A stretch of 64,000 nucleotides of DNA from Paucibacter sp. PLA-PC-4 (GCF_026241155.1 NZ_JAPFGP010000013.1:124001-188000); one strand, 5' to 3'; positions 1-8,449 are shown, counted from the stretch's first letter. Program-made: numbers and translations. The notes: generated by a model from the sequence alone, not told the origin.

Positions 1-1427
1 GCGATGCTGCCGTACAGGGTCGGGTGGGCGGCGCCCAGGACCGCCTTGCCAGCCAGCGCTCGCACCGAATTGGCCACGGCCAGCAGGCCGGCCCATTGCG
101 GGGTGGCCAGGCTGGTGCCACCGGCACTGATCCAGCTGAGGGCGCCGCTGGTCGACTGAACCGCAACATACTGCCCGGTGCTGGGGTCGGCGTTGAAGGC
201 GACATCGGCCACGCTGCGCCGCAGCGGCGTGCCCATGCCGGGCACGGCAGCGCTCTGGTAGGCCGGCTTGCTGGTGTAGGCGCTGACGCCACCGCCGGTG
301 CCGGTCCAGGCCACTTCGCTGCGGGGTCCGCTGCCGCTGTAGCTCAGGCTGGTACCGCTGACGGCCAGGACATTGGGCGACACGGCCGGCCAGGAGACGG
401 CCGCGCCGGAGTCGCCGGTGGCAGCCAGATAGCTCATGCCGGCGGCGGAGAAGGCCGCATCCACCGAGGCGGTGTAGCCGCCCTCGTTGGCGCCGAAGCT
501 CATGGACACCACGCCGGGGCCCATGGCGTTGGCCAGCTTGATGCCACCAAGAAGACTGTTGAGCGAGGCATCTGCGGCTTCGATCAAGACGATGCGGGCC
601 AGCGGCGCCGTGGCATGGGCCCATTGCACATCGAGCGCGATCTCGGTCGCCCACCCCGCGTTATAGGGCGGGGCGCTAGACGTCATCCTGCCTGCTGCCG
701 TGCTGTAGACCTGGCTGAATTCACACGCGGTGCCGGAGGCCTTGGCCAGCGGCAAAGGCGCATTGCTGGCGATTGCCTTGCTCGTGCAGGCCGGCAGCCC
801 GAAGCGTTGGTTGAAGGCGGCCAACTCAGCGACGATATAGGGGTCGTGCATGGCATTGACGATGTAGATCGTCTGCCCGGCGCCCAGCTGGGCGGCTTGC
901 GCCGACGTCAGGGCCGCGCCGACCGCAGGCAAAGGCGGCAAGCCATAGGCTGCGCGGATCTGCGCCGGCGTGAAAGTGGAGACGACGCCGCTGCCTGCCA
1001 TAGGCTTGAGCACATCGGTCGGTTTGGCGCTAAGGGCCTGGCGGCGTATCGAAGCCTCCAGGACTTGCACCGTCAGGCCGTGCGTGGGCAGGCCGCTGAG
1101 TTCCGCGGGTACGACTTGCTGACGTGGCCCCATCGCTGCCGATGCGTTGGGATTGCGCATGTCGAGCTCGCCGGGCGCGTCCAGAATCACCGGCGCCATA
1201 TGAAAACTCGGTCTGGCCTCCAGCTGAGCAGCAGCGTCGGGCCAGTCGTCCGGCTGCAGTTCCAAGCTGCTGGTCGCACTGGCCAAAGGCGCCATGCTGG
1301 GCTCGGCACTGCTTTCGGGCTGCCCGCCGCCGCAGGCGCTCAGCAGCAAACACCAGAATCCGGCCAGTGCCGCAAGGGTGGAACGCGAGCGCGAGCCAAC
1401 GTGTGAAGGGCGAAGAGACTGCTGCAT
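1..1427 (-). CDS. S53 family (sedolisin) secreted peptidase, C-terminus cut by window edge
   Basis: Acid-acting serine-carboxyl peptidase, probably exported as a lipoprotein or secreted enzyme. Read on the minus strand from the ATG at 1427, it opens with a hydrophobic leader ending in LLLSAC at a lipobox-like cysteine. A pro-region follows, then FTPAQIRAAYG, the usual start of an S53 catalytic domain. The sedolisin residues are visible: Glu262 and Asp266 in TEIALDVQWAHA, Asp339 in ATGDSGA and Ser439 in GGTSLATPQWAGL. The reading frame stays open to base 1, so roughly 475 residues are seen and the end lies outside the window. The start follows an AGGAGCG ribosome site. A cyclic-di-GMP riboswitch lies just upstream. 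The family call is firm; the substrate is unknown. Confidence 0.9.
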   Translation of the reverse strand, partial: MQQSLRPSHVGSRSRSTLAALAGFWCLLLSACGGGQPESSAEPSMAPLASATSSLELQPDDWPDAAAQLEARPSFHMAPVILDAPGELDMRNPNASAAMGPRQQVVPAELSGLPTHGLTVQVLEASIRRQALSAKPTDVLKPMAGSGVVSTFTPAQIRAAYGLPPLPAVGAALTSAQAAQLGAGQTIYIVNAMHDPYIVAELAAFNQRFGLPACTSKAIASNAPLPLAKASGTACEFSQVYSTAAGRMTSSAPPYNAGWATEIALDVQWAHATAPLARIVLIEAADASLNSLLGGIKLANAMGPGVVSMSFGANEGGYTASVDAAFSAAGMSYLAATGDSGAAVSWPAVSPNVLAVSGTSLSYSGSGPRSEVAWTGTGGGVSAYTSKPAYQSAAVPGMGTPLRRSVADVAFNADPSTGQYVAVQSTSGALSWISAGGTSLATPQWAGLLAVANSVRALAGKAVLGAAHPTLYGSI

Positions 1428-1443
1428 GACCAAGGCGCTCCTG

Positions 1444-1474
1444 AAAAAATTGAGCGAGGGCCACGCCTGATCAA
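1444..1474 (-). terminator. Putative riboswitch expression-platform terminator
   Basis: On the minus strand the outer arms TTGA/TCAA and inner arms GCG/CGC can form a bulged hairpin that is followed directly by six T residues, lying between the riboswitch aptamer and the ribosome site of the S53 gene. A second perfect hairpin, GAACTC-tttg-GAGTTC (1475-1490), lies between this and the aptamer and could compete with it. The stem is weak, so transcriptional control is an inference. Confidence 0.45.
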
Positions 1475-1490
1475 GAACTCCAAAGAGTTC

Positions 1491-1580
1491 CTGGCAACCC
1501 CGCTGCCCTGGCGCTGCTGCGCGGTAGGCCGGTGGCTTTGCGTCCCCGCCTTTCGACGGGTTTGCCCTCTGATTCCTCAC
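1491..1580 (-). promoter_or_regulatory. Cyclic-di-GMP-I (GEMM-I) riboswitch aptamer
   Basis: The minus strand carries the GEMM-I core in order: GAGGGCAAACC, a hairpin capped by a CGAAAG tetraloop, GGGACGCAAAGCC, ACCGGCCTACC, a variable stem, then GGCAGCGGGGTTGCC. The last element matches the canonical GGTAGCGGGGTTACC with the closing pairs changed together (GGT/ACC to GGC/GCC), which supports a folded RNA. It sits in the leader of the S53 peptidase gene, about 64 nt before its ATG. In this class the ligand is cyclic di-GMP; a related variant binds cGAMP, so specificity should be checked at the ligand-contacting purine. Confidence 0.93.
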
Positions 1581-1609
1581 CCTGCCGGACATGATTGCAT
1601 GGCAGGATG

Positions 1610-1638
1610 ATTATCAAATGTATCGTTTTAAACAGAAA
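1610..1638 (-). promoter_or_regulatory. Candidate promoter for the riboswitch-S53 transcript
   Basis: A good -10 hexamer, GATAAT (1610-1615), and a poor -35-like TTTCTG (1633-1638) lie 17 bp apart on the minus strand. They sit about 30 bp before the aptamer, in the only AT-rich patch of the area. The weak -35 leaves room for an activator. Confidence 0.4.
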
Positions 1639-1664
1639 AACTCACATTTCAGCAGGAGAATATC

Positions 1665-1790
1665 ATGATTTATTCAACGCATTTCGGCAAAAATGCTGAG
1701 ATCAAGTCAGGTGAGTTGGTATCGAATTTGTCATTTGATACCCTGCCAGAGCCGAGCCGCCCGGTACGTCCACGCTTCATTGTCCCTTGA
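1665..1790 (+). CDS. Possible small protein of 41 residues
   Basis: An ATG follows a strong ribosome site (AGGAGAA, 5 nt spacing) and opens a 41-codon frame beginning MIYSTHFGKNAE and ending PRPRFIVP-like, Pro/Arg-rich at the C-terminus. It lies in an AT-rich stretch and overlaps the 3' end of the LytTR gene (opposite strand) by 14 bp. It contains the inverted repeat GGTATC...GATACC (1718-1742). No family is recognised. Convincing ribosome site, but no clear promoter; it may be fortuitous. Confidence 0.35.
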   Translation: MIYSTHFGKNAEIKSGELVSNLSFDTLPEPSRPVRPRFIVP

Positions 1791-2532
1791 ACAGCCCCTG
1801 GAACTGCCGCGACACCGGCAGTGTCTCGGCCCGGCCCTTGAGGGTGATGTGCATGCTGTTCTCGTCCACCCGCACCGCGCTGGCGATGCAGCGGCTGTTG
1901 ACCAGCACCGAGCGGTGCACCTGCCAGAACTGCTGCTCATCCAGTGTGGCCAGCAGCTCCTTCAGCGGCGTGCGGATCAGGGCCTCGCCGCCGTGGTGGA
2001 CGACCCGGGTGTAGCGGTTGTCGCTCTCGAAATAGATCACCTCCTCGGGGGCGATCATTTTCACCTCGCGGCCCAGCGAAGCCTGGATCATGCGCGGCCG
2101 CTGCGGCGCCGGCAGCAACTGCTCGAGCAAGGCCTGTAGATCCGGGCCCGGCTGCATGCGCTGCAACCGGGTCTTGACGCGGCCGATGGCCTGGCGCAAG
2201 CGTTCGTCATCCACCGGTTTCATCACATAGTCCACCGCGCCGGCATCGAAGGCCGACAGCGCATGGTCGCCATAGGCGGTGACGAACACCACCTGCGGAG
2301 GCCGGTCGGTGGCCGCCATGCGGCGGGCCACTTCCAGGCCGTTCAGACCGGGCATGCGGATGTCGAGGAAGCAGACCTGCGGCTCATGGGCCAGGAAATC
2401 GTCCCAGGCATCCACCCCGTGGATGCTGGCGGCCGCAATCTCCAGCTCGGGCCACAGGCGCGCCAGCGCGGTGCGCAGCTGTTCGCGCGGGCCTTCTTCA
2501 TCATCGGCAATCAGGGCTTTGATCTGGTTCAT
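1777..2532 (-). CDS. LytTR-family response regulator
   Basis: Cytoplasmic transcription regulator of the AlgR/LytR type, 251 residues. The N-terminal receiver domain (about 1-120) has the acidic pocket at Asp10-Asp11 and the phospho-acceptor Asp57 in CFLDIRMPG, with the conserved Lys in YVMKPVDD. The C-terminal LytTR DNA-binding domain (about 150-248) includes VIYFESDNRYTRV and the FWQVHRSVLVN motif. Its start overlaps the end of the upstream sensor kinase gene by 4 bp, so the two are co-translated as a pair. Targets are not shown by the sequence; the nearby S53 gene is one guess only. Confidence 0.92.
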   Translation of the reverse strand: MNQIKALIADDEEGPREQLRTALARLWPELEIAAASIHGVDAWDDFLAHEPQVCFLDIRMPGLNGLEVARRMAATDRPPQVVFVTAYGDHALSAFDAGAVDYVMKPVDDERLRQAIGRVKTRLQRMQPGPDLQALLEQLLPAPQRPRMIQASLGREVKMIAPEEVIYFESDNRYTRVVHHGGEALIRTPLKELLATLDEQQFWQVHRSVLVNSRCIASAVRVDENSMHITLKGRAETLPVSRQFQGLFKGQ

Positions 2533-3602
2533 GGATTTCGGGCAAGGATGATGCGGGACAGACAGCCAGGCTGCTGCGGCAGGACTTCGAGCCGGGCCTG
2601 ATCGCCATGCAGCTGGGCCAGGCGGGCGCGGGTGTTGGCGAGGCCGACGCCATCACAGGGCGTGCCCACAAGGCCGGCACCGTCGTCGCGAACCTCGATC
2701 AGCACCTGGCCGTGTTCGGCGAGCACCTGCAGCTCGATACGGCCGCCGCGAAGGCTGGGCTCGATGCCATGGGCGATCGCGTTCTCGACCAGAGTCAGTA
2801 GAGCGCCGGGCGGCAGCAGCAGCGCATCAAGCCCCGGCTCGGCCCGCAACTCCCAGTTCAGCCGCTCGCCGAGCCGGGCCTGCATCACTTCCAGATAACT
2901 GCGCACGATGGCGAGCTCGTCTGTCAGGCTCAGCGCATCGCGCTCGAACATCGGCAGGGTGGCACGCAGATAACGGGTGAAGGAGCGCAAGGTGGGGCCG
3001 GCGCGGCTGTCCTGCGTATCAACCCAGTGCTGCAGCGAGGCCAGGGTGTTGAACAGGAAGTGCGGCTGGATCTGGGCTGCGGCCAGGCGGCGCGCCAGAC
3101 TCAGGCTGCGGGCCTGCTCGCCCAGCTCTGCCAGCCGGGCCTCGATCTGCTGCACCCGGTACAGGGTCAGAAACCACCAGGCGCTCAGCGCCGTCACCAG
3201 CGCGCCGGTCACCACCAGCAGCGGCAGCATCGGCACCGGATGACCCCAACCCTGGTAGAGCAGCAGGCCCAGCAGGAACACCAGGGTGAGCAACCAGCTA
3301 GCCAGGTTCAGACGCAGCCGGCTCGGCTGTCGCCACAGCCAGCGGGCGACCCCCAGCGCGCCCGCCGCTGCACCGAGGCTCAGCAGCAGCACCGGCAGGC
3401 CCCAGCCCTCGGGCAGCTCGGCACTGAAGATCAGCAGCATCATCAGGGCGTTGCCGTAGACATAGTGGTCGATGCCGCGCGGCCAGGCTTGGGTGCCGGC
3501 GCGCGCCAGTTCCTCGGCGGCGAAGACCCGGCGCGGGCCGGGGCACAGCCACTGGGTCCAGTCCAGCGCGGCGGGCTTGCGGGTGGCGGGAGATTCGCTC
3601 AT
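2529..3602 (-). CDS. LytS/AlgZ-type membrane sensor histidine kinase
   Basis: 357 residues. The N-terminal part has about four hydrophobic helices (around 50-150), for example PVLLLSLGAAAGALGVA and LASWLLTLVFLLGLLLY. The His_kinase domain of the LytS class follows, with the phospho-acceptor His181 in IQPHFLFNTL. The ATP-binding region has TLVENAIAHG (N box) and VRDDGAGL (G1 box). It partners the LytTR regulator, whose gene overlaps its stop by 4 bp. No periplasmic sensor domain is evident, so the signal is likely sensed in or at the membrane. The ATG has no ribosome site but a TAGACT hexamer 6 nt upstream, consistent with a leaderless mRNA. Confidence 0.9.
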   Translation of the reverse strand: MSESPATRKPAALDWTQWLCPGPRRVFAAEELARAGTQAWPRGIDHYVYGNALMMLLIFSAELPEGWGLPVLLLSLGAAAGALGVARWLWRQPSRLRLNLASWLLTLVFLLGLLLYQGWGHPVPMLPLLVVTGALVTALSAWWFLTLYRVQQIEARLAELGEQARSLSLARRLAAAQIQPHFLFNTLASLQHWVDTQDSRAGPTLRSFTRYLRATLPMFERDALSLTDELAIVRSYLEVMQARLGERLNWELRAEPGLDALLLPPGALLTLVENAIAHGIEPSLRGGRIELQVLAEHGQVLIEVRDDGAGLVGTPCDGVGLANTRARLAQLHGDQARLEVLPQQPGCLSRIILARNP

Positions 3603-3608
3603 AGGCGC

Positions 3609-3614
3609 AGTCTA
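3609..3614 (-). promoter_or_regulatory. Candidate -10 box of the sensor kinase gene (leaderless)
   Basis: TAGACT on the minus strand ends 6 nt before the ATG at 3602, which would put the transcription start at or beside the A of the start codon. There is no Shine-Dalgarno sequence. Confidence 0.4.
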
Positions 3615-3680
3615 GGCAGACGCCGGACACCGGACGCCGGTGCTGCGGCGAATGGCGGATTCGGCGGATGGGTGGAGACT

Positions 3681-4439
3681 TCAGCGCGACAGCAGGACGC
3701 CATCGACAAAGACCTTCAGCTCGCCGGGCGCGAACGCAACCCAGGCTTCATCGCGAGTCAGCGGCTCAGTTGCGATCACCGCGACGCGGTCGCGCGCGGT
3801 CGTGTGGTGGGCAAAGTCGACGCTCAGGTCCTCGTCGCTAAGCCGGGCCGGACCGAAGGGATGGGCCCGCAGCAGATAGTGCAGATGGGTGGAGCCATGA
3901 GCCCACAGCGCCTGGCCGTTGGACAAAAGCATATTGAAGGTGCCGTGGCGCGCCAGTTGCGGCATCAGCTCGGCCAGCGTGGCGCTGAGCTCGGCGATGC
4001 TGGGCACATCGCAATGGGCCTTGGCCAGCTCCTGCATCAGCCAGCAGAAGGCGCGCTCGCTGTCGGTCTGGCCGACCGGCTTGAAGGCTGCATGCAGGCG
4101 CGGGTTGAAGTCGACCAGATTGCCGTTGTGCGCGAACACCCAGTAGCGCCCCCACAGCTCACGCTGGAAGGGATGGGTGTTCTCCAGCGCCACCTGGCCC
4201 TGCGTGGCCTTGCGGATATGGGCGATGACGTTGTCGCTCTTGATCGGGTAGTGCTTGACCAGCTCAGCCAGCGGCGAGGCGCGGGCGCTGCAGTGGTCGA
4301 CGAAATGGCGCAGGCCGCGGCCCTCGAAGAAGGCGATGCCGAAGCCGTCCTTGTGCTCGTCGGCGCGGGTGGCCAGGCCGGTGAAGCTGAACATCACATC
4401 GGTCGGCGTGTTGGCATTCATGCCCAGCAACTGACACAT
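3681..4439 (-). CDS. Class II glutamine amidotransferase (YafJ-like)
   Basis: 252 residues from the ATG at 4439, placing Cys2 (MCQLLGMN) at the mature N-terminus as required for an Ntn-type glutamine amidotransferase nucleophile. Further family signatures are VIAHIRKATQG, WVFAHNGNL and DSERAFCWLMQEL. The family hydrolyses glutamine, but the acceptor reaction of YafJ-type proteins is not established. A longer frame upstream exists but lacks family similarity and would bury the catalytic Cys. The gene starts 5 bp after the flavoprotein gene upstream, so they form a two-gene operon, probably driven by the leaderless promoter at 5673. Confidence 0.9.
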   Translation of the reverse strand: MCQLLGMNANTPTDVMFSFTGLATRADEHKDGFGIAFFEGRGLRHFVDHCSARASPLAELVKHYPIKSDNVIAHIRKATQGQVALENTHPFQRELWGRYWVFAHNGNLVDFNPRLHAAFKPVGQTDSERAFCWLMQELAKAHCDVPSIAELSATLAELMPQLARHGTFNMLLSNGQALWAHGSTHLHYLLRAHPFGPARLSDEDLSVDFAHHTTARDRVAVIATEPLTRDEAWVAFAPGELKVFVDGVLLSR

Positions 4440-4444
4440 GAGAG

Positions 4445-5665
4445 CTACTCCAGAAACAAGCGGGTAAGCCCCCTGACAGTGATCAGGCTGCCGGGGTTGC
4501 TCGTCTCGTTGAGCACGCCGCTCATGCGCCGCAGGATGCGCGGGCTTTTCTGTGCGCGCCAGATCAGCAAGTCGACCAGCCAGGGCGTGCCATTGATGCG
4601 GTCGGCTCGGGCATAGAGATCGAATTTGGGTTTGAGTCCGCGCAGGCCCTGCTCGTAGAGCGCGCGCGCGGCGGCATCGTCCTCGCGATGGGCCAGCACC
4701 GCTTCGGCGGCCAGCATGCCGGTCTCCAACGCCTTGCCGATGCCCTCGCCTGTGAACGAGTATGTGGAGCCCGCCGCTTCGCCGGTCACCATCAGGCCGG
4801 GGCGGCTCCAACGCGCGCCCTCCAGGCTAAAGCGCAGTGGCGCGCCCTTCAACTCACCGACCAGTTCGCCCTCGCGCATCAGCTGGGCGGCGGGCTCGTA
4901 GTGCGTGGTGAAGGCATCGAAGATGGCCCGCAGATTCAACGCCTTCTTGGCACCCTTGCCGGCGGCGGAGCTGTGGCTGCCGGTCACACCGACACCGATA
5001 TTGAAGCAGTCACCGGGCGCCGGAAAGATCCAGCCATAACCAGGCCGAAGCGCCCGGCTCCAGACCACGTCCATCGCCTTGATGCGGCCCACCATAGAGG
5101 GGGCCCGCACATACCCACGCAAGGCCACGCCGCTAGGCGTGTGGCGTTCACACATGCCGGCAGCACTGAGGGCCATCGGCGTCGCGCCGGTAGCGAGCAG
5201 TACCCAGCGGGCCTGGATCTCGATCAGCTGCTCGTCCTTGCGCAGCCGAGCACCGACGACACGGCCCTGCCCATCCTCGATCGGCGCCTCGAAACGCCAG
5301 GGCGTCAGCACGCGCGCGCCGGCCGCCTGCGCCGCCTCCACCAGCAGCAGATCCAGCACGCGCCGCGGCAGCACCGCCAGATTCCCCGGCACATCGATGC
5401 GGCCGCCGCGCGGGCCTATGCAGCCCACGTGCGCGATGCGCTGCGCCTTGGCCATGACCGCGTCCAGTACGCCGAGCCGCGACAGCGCGGCATGGGCATC
5501 CGGAATCAGGCCATCGCCGCAGATCTTGTCACGGCCGGGCTTGTGCTGGTCGACCAGCAGCACATCGAGGCCCTGTTGAGCCAGACGCCGAGCGGCTGCC
5601 GAGCCGGCCGGGCCGGCGCCGATGATCAGGACATCACAGGAAATGGGCGGCTGGGTGTCTGGCAT
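4445..5665 (-). CDS. Geranylgeranyl reductase-family FAD-dependent oxidoreductase
   Basis: 406 residues. The N-terminal Rossmann motif VLIIGAGPAGSAAARRL binds FAD; GRDKICGDGL follows, characteristic of the geranylgeranyl reductase/FixC-like group, and VTGEAAGSTYSFTGEGIGKA near residue 290 is the second FAD motif. Members reduce prenyl chains or act on other lipophilic substrates; the substrate here is unknown. I chose the ATG at 5665 over the one at 5674 because the latter lies inside a TAGAAT hexamer that stands exactly 7 nt before 5665, as at argS and mnmA. Followed after 5 bp by the amidotransferase gene. Confidence 0.85.
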   Translation of the reverse strand: MPDTQPPISCDVLIIGAGPAGSAAARRLAQQGLDVLLVDQHKPGRDKICGDGLIPDAHAALSRLGVLDAVMAKAQRIAHVGCIGPRGGRIDVPGNLAVLPRRVLDLLLVEAAQAAGARVLTPWRFEAPIEDGQGRVVGARLRKDEQLIEIQARWVLLATGATPMALSAAGMCERHTPSGVALRGYVRAPSMVGRIKAMDVVWSRALRPGYGWIFPAPGDCFNIGVGVTGSHSSAAGKGAKKALNLRAIFDAFTTHYEPAAQLMREGELVGELKGAPLRFSLEGARWSRPGLMVTGEAAGSTYSFTGEGIGKALETGMLAAEAVLAHREDDAAARALYEQGLRGLKPKFDLYARADRINGTPWLVDLLIWRAQKSPRILRRMSGVLNETSNPGSLITVRGLTRLFLE

Positions 5666-5672
5666 GGTCAGC

Positions 5673-5678
5673 ATTCTA
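5673..5678 (-). promoter_or_regulatory. Candidate -10 box of the flavoprotein operon (leaderless)
   Basis: TAGAAT on the minus strand, 7 nt before the ATG at 5665. The corresponding -35 region falls in the terminator of the upstream TonB receptor gene. Confidence 0.5.
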
Positions 5679-5691
5679 GGGACAGCACACC

Positions 5692-5727
5692 AAAAAAAAG
5701 CGAGGAGACCTCGCGGCCTCCTCGCTT
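5692..5727 (-). terminator. Rho-independent terminator of TonB receptor 1
   Basis: On the minus strand, stem GCGAGGAG / CTCCTCGC with an internal loop, followed by eight T residues. It lies about 25 bp after the stop of the receptor gene at 5750. Confidence 0.92.
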
Positions 5728-5749
5728 CTGATGCAAGCCTGAAAAGAAC

Positions 5750-8425
5750 TCAGAACTTGTAATTGCCGCGCAGGTAGAAGGTGCGGCCGATAGCGTCCGC
5801 GAAGCGCGGATCGTAGTTGGCCTGGAACAGTTCTTCCTGATTGGAGTACGGAGCTTCCTTGTCCGCCAGATTGCGAATACCAAAGGTCAGAGACGCGGAC
5901 TTCGTGGCCATCCACGTTCCATACGCGTCAAAGGTAGCGTAGCCGCCAACCTTGTTGCTCGGGTCCTGATCCAAGTAGCCAGACTTGTAGTGAGCGGCAA
6001 AGCCTGCCGCGAACTGGCCTTGCGACCAGGTGACCGTGGCGTTGTGCTGCCAGCGGAACACCGGGCCCTCGCCGGAGTAGACACCGACGCGGTTATTCCA
6101 GTTCCCACCGGCTTCGGTCTGGTACTTGAACTTAGACACATAGGTGCTGTTGAGCAGGAAGCCAAAATCGCCAACGGAAGCAGTACGCAGGCGATAGTTG
6201 GCGCTGAGATCAACACCATTGGTCTTAACGCCGCCCAGGTTCTGGGTTCGCAGGTCGATGTAGCCGCAGGTTGCCGGCAACGGGCATTGCGAGCCGTCGG
6301 TCGACAGATCGCCAGCCGGATTGCGATTGAACAGACCGGCATACTTGGTCGGGTTACCGAACACCGTTGTTTCGCTCAGGGCGTTGATCTGCTGCTCAAC
6401 CTTGACCCACCAGAAATCCGCACCCAGGCTCAGATTCTGAGCGGGCTCGACCACGAAGCCGAAGGTGGCATTCTTGGCCTCTTCTGGCTTCAGATTCAGA
6501 TTGCCGCCGGTCAGACGCTGGAACTGCACTTGGCAGTTACTGGCCCGTGGCTTGCCGGCAATCGGCGTTCCGCCCGGGCAATTGACCGGGTCGTTCCACT
6601 GTCCGGTGTTGGTGTAGGTCTGGGCAGCGTTGAGCTCATAAAGCGAGGGAGCCCGGAAACCGGTCGAGTAGGAGCCGCGCATCAGCACTTCCTTGGTGGG
6701 CTGGAAGCGGAAGCTGAATTTCGGGTTGGTCGTCCCGCCGAAGTCGCTGTAATCGTCGTAACGCACGGCGGCCGTGACATCAAGCGTCTTGAGCAGCGGC
6801 ACGTTCAGTTCGGCATATGTAGCATAGACCTTGCGAGTACCAGCGTTCAATGTCGCCGGATCGAAGCCGGTGCTGGCAATGACCTTCTCGGCAAACTCGA
6901 CATTGGCGGCATTGCGGAACTTCTCCCGACGCGCCTCCGCGCCGATGGCCACAGCGGCTGCGCGACCCGCACCGAACCAATCGGACAGCTCGCGGCTGGC
7001 GCGGGCATCGAGGGTCGTGACCGTGCCCTTGGCAGTCTGCAGAGTACCTGCCAGCGTCGCCTGTTCCAGCAAGGCCGCGCCAGCAGCGGACTGGTCGCCG
7101 AATGGGTTGATCACGCCATCCAGCACGCCCTTGGTGATCAGATCACCGTTGCTGTAGCCGGCGAGTTTGTCGGTGAGCTTGTTTTCATTGAAGCTGATCG
7201 CGGTCTGGTAGTCCCAGCCGGCCAGCATGCCTTCCAGCGACGCGGTAAAGCGCTGCTGCTTGTTATCGGTGATGCCCTGACGCGGGCCATGGAACAGATC
7301 GCGCCACTTGACCGTGATGAAGCCAGGCAGCACGCCCGGCGGCATGAAGGCTTCTGTGTAAGTCGGACTCAGCGGGATGGTAGGCGCGAACGCGCTGCCC
7401 GGGTTGCCCGGGTAGTAGGGGTTAGGCGTGCCATCCGGGCGCAGGCGGTTCATCTTCAGGTTGCCGTATGGCACGGGCGCGATCACGCTGTCCACCTCGG
7501 CACGGGTGGCAAAGTACTCCAGGCCGAGCTGATGGTTGTCGGTCAGCTTGACCGTCCCCTTGAGCATGCCGGAGACACGCTCGGTTTTAGGGATGTAGTT
7601 GACGAAGGCCGCAGTGGCCATGGTGCAGCCCAGTGCACCGTCCGAGATCAGGTTGGGACTGGAGTTGCAATTCGGTGCGGCTGGGTTGGCGCTGTCACCG
7701 TCTTGGAAATAGTTGGCGGGGTAGGGAGTCGGCGACAGGCCGCCAGGGGCACGGCTGTTGTAGACACGATCAGGTCCGAGGATGCGGTCTTGCTTTTGGA
7801 AGTCCAGGAAGCCAAAGACATTGAAGCCGTTCTTCTCGACGTCGCCGAAACCGTAGCCGAGGTTCACATTGCTGGACTTGCCCCCCTTGTCCTTGGGCGA
7901 ATCGGCACCGACCGTGATCGTGCCGCCAACGAAGTCCTTGCGGGTGATGAAGTTGATCACACCGCCGATGGCGTCAGTGCCGTACAGCGCCGATGCCCCG
8001 TCGCGCAACACCTCGATGCGCTGGATGGCTGCGAACGGGATCGTGTTCAGATCCGGGGCAGAACTGTCGAGTGCGTTATTGGCAATGCGGCGACCGTTGA
8101 GCAGCACCAGGGTCTTGTTCGCGCCAATGCCGCGCATGTCGGCAAAGGAGGCACCGCCGGTGCCAGCACCGACAACCTGGCTCGAACCCTGTTGCATCTG
8201 CACAGCCGACAGGGCCGTCATCACCTGCTCCACCGAGGTGATGCCTTGCTGCTTCAGGTCCTCGAAGCGGATAACCGTCACCGGGACGGCGGTCTCGGCG
8301 TCGATGCGCTTGATCGCTGAGCCGGTCACGACGACGCGCTCCAGCTGTTGGTCTTGGGCCTGGGCCGGCATTGCGGCGGCGGCGGCGGCTGCAATCGCCA
8401 GATTCACCGCGTTGAGCTTAAACAT
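5750..8425 (-). CDS. TonB-dependent outer membrane receptor 1
   Basis: 891 residues. Signal peptide of about 23 residues ending AMPAQAQ, then the TonB-box-like LERVVVTGSAI, a plug domain (about 45-165: [40 protein letters not shown]), and a 22-strand barrel ending in the aromatic residue F expected by the BAM machinery (YLRGNYKF). It imports an unknown large ligand across the outer membrane using TonB energy. The plug type ([18 protein letters not shown]) is common in receptors thought to take up peptides or carbohydrates. Ribosome site AAGGAG lies 6 nt before the ATG. The unit is monocistronic with its own terminator. No transporter or enzyme gene next to it reveals the substrate. Confidence 0.93.
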   Translation of the reverse strand: MFKLNAVNLAIAAAAAAAMPAQAQDQQLERVVVTGSAIKRIDAETAVPVTVIRFEDLKQQGITSVEQVMTALSAVQMQQGSSQVVGAGTGGASFADMRGIGANKTLVLLNGRRIANNALDSSAPDLNTIPFAAIQRIEVLRDGASALYGTDAIGGVINFITRKDFVGGTITVGADSPKDKGGKSSNVNLGYGFGDVEKNGFNVFGFLDFQKQDRILGPDRVYNSRAPGGLSPTPYPANYFQDGDSANPAAPNCNSSPNLISDGALGCTMATAAFVNYIPKTERVSGMLKGTVKLTDNHQLGLEYFATRAEVDSVIAPVPYGNLKMNRLRPDGTPNPYYPGNPGSAFAPTIPLSPTYTEAFMPPGVLPGFITVKWRDLFHGPRQGITDNKQQRFTASLEGMLAGWDYQTAISFNENKLTDKLAGYSNGDLITKGVLDGVINPFGDQSAAGAALLEQATLAGTLQTAKGTVTTLDARASRELSDWFGAGRAAAVAIGAEARREKFRNAANVEFAEKVIASTGFDPATLNAGTRKVYATYAELNVPLLKTLDVTAAVRYDDYSDFGGTTNPKFSFRFQPTKEVLMRGSYSTGFRAPSLYELNAAQTYTNTGQWNDPVNCPGGTPIAGKPRASNCQVQFQRLTGGNLNLKPEEAKNATFGFVVEPAQNLSLGADFWWVKVEQQINALSETTVFGNPTKYAGLFNRNPAGDLSTDGSQCPLPATCGYIDLRTQNLGGVKTNGVDLSANYRLRTASVGDFGFLLNSTYVSKFKYQTEAGGNWNNRVGVYSGEGPVFRWQHNATVTWSQGQFAAGFAAHYKSGYLDQDPSNKVGGYATFDAYGTWMATKSASLTFGIRNLADKEAPYSNQEELFQANYDPRFADAIGRTFYLRGNYKF

Positions 8426-8449
8426 GAGAACTCCTTGGATGCTGAAGGT

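Noticed and set aside
1718-1742. Inverted repeat GGTATC...GATACC as terminator of the LytTR gene
   Set aside because: No T tract on either strand and the stem has mismatches; left only as a note in the small ORF entry.
3027-4616. Long plus-strand frame of 529 codons opposite the kinase and amidotransferase genes
   Set aside because: Antisense to well-supported genes, with composition (Gln/Gly/Arg/Ala-rich) typical of GC-rich shadow frames and no family similarity. The same reasoning was applied to the other long opposite-strand frames, such as those at 5990-8320, 11989-14148, 19955-21931, 27437-29215, 41697-43883 and 47699-49330 (N-terminal part).
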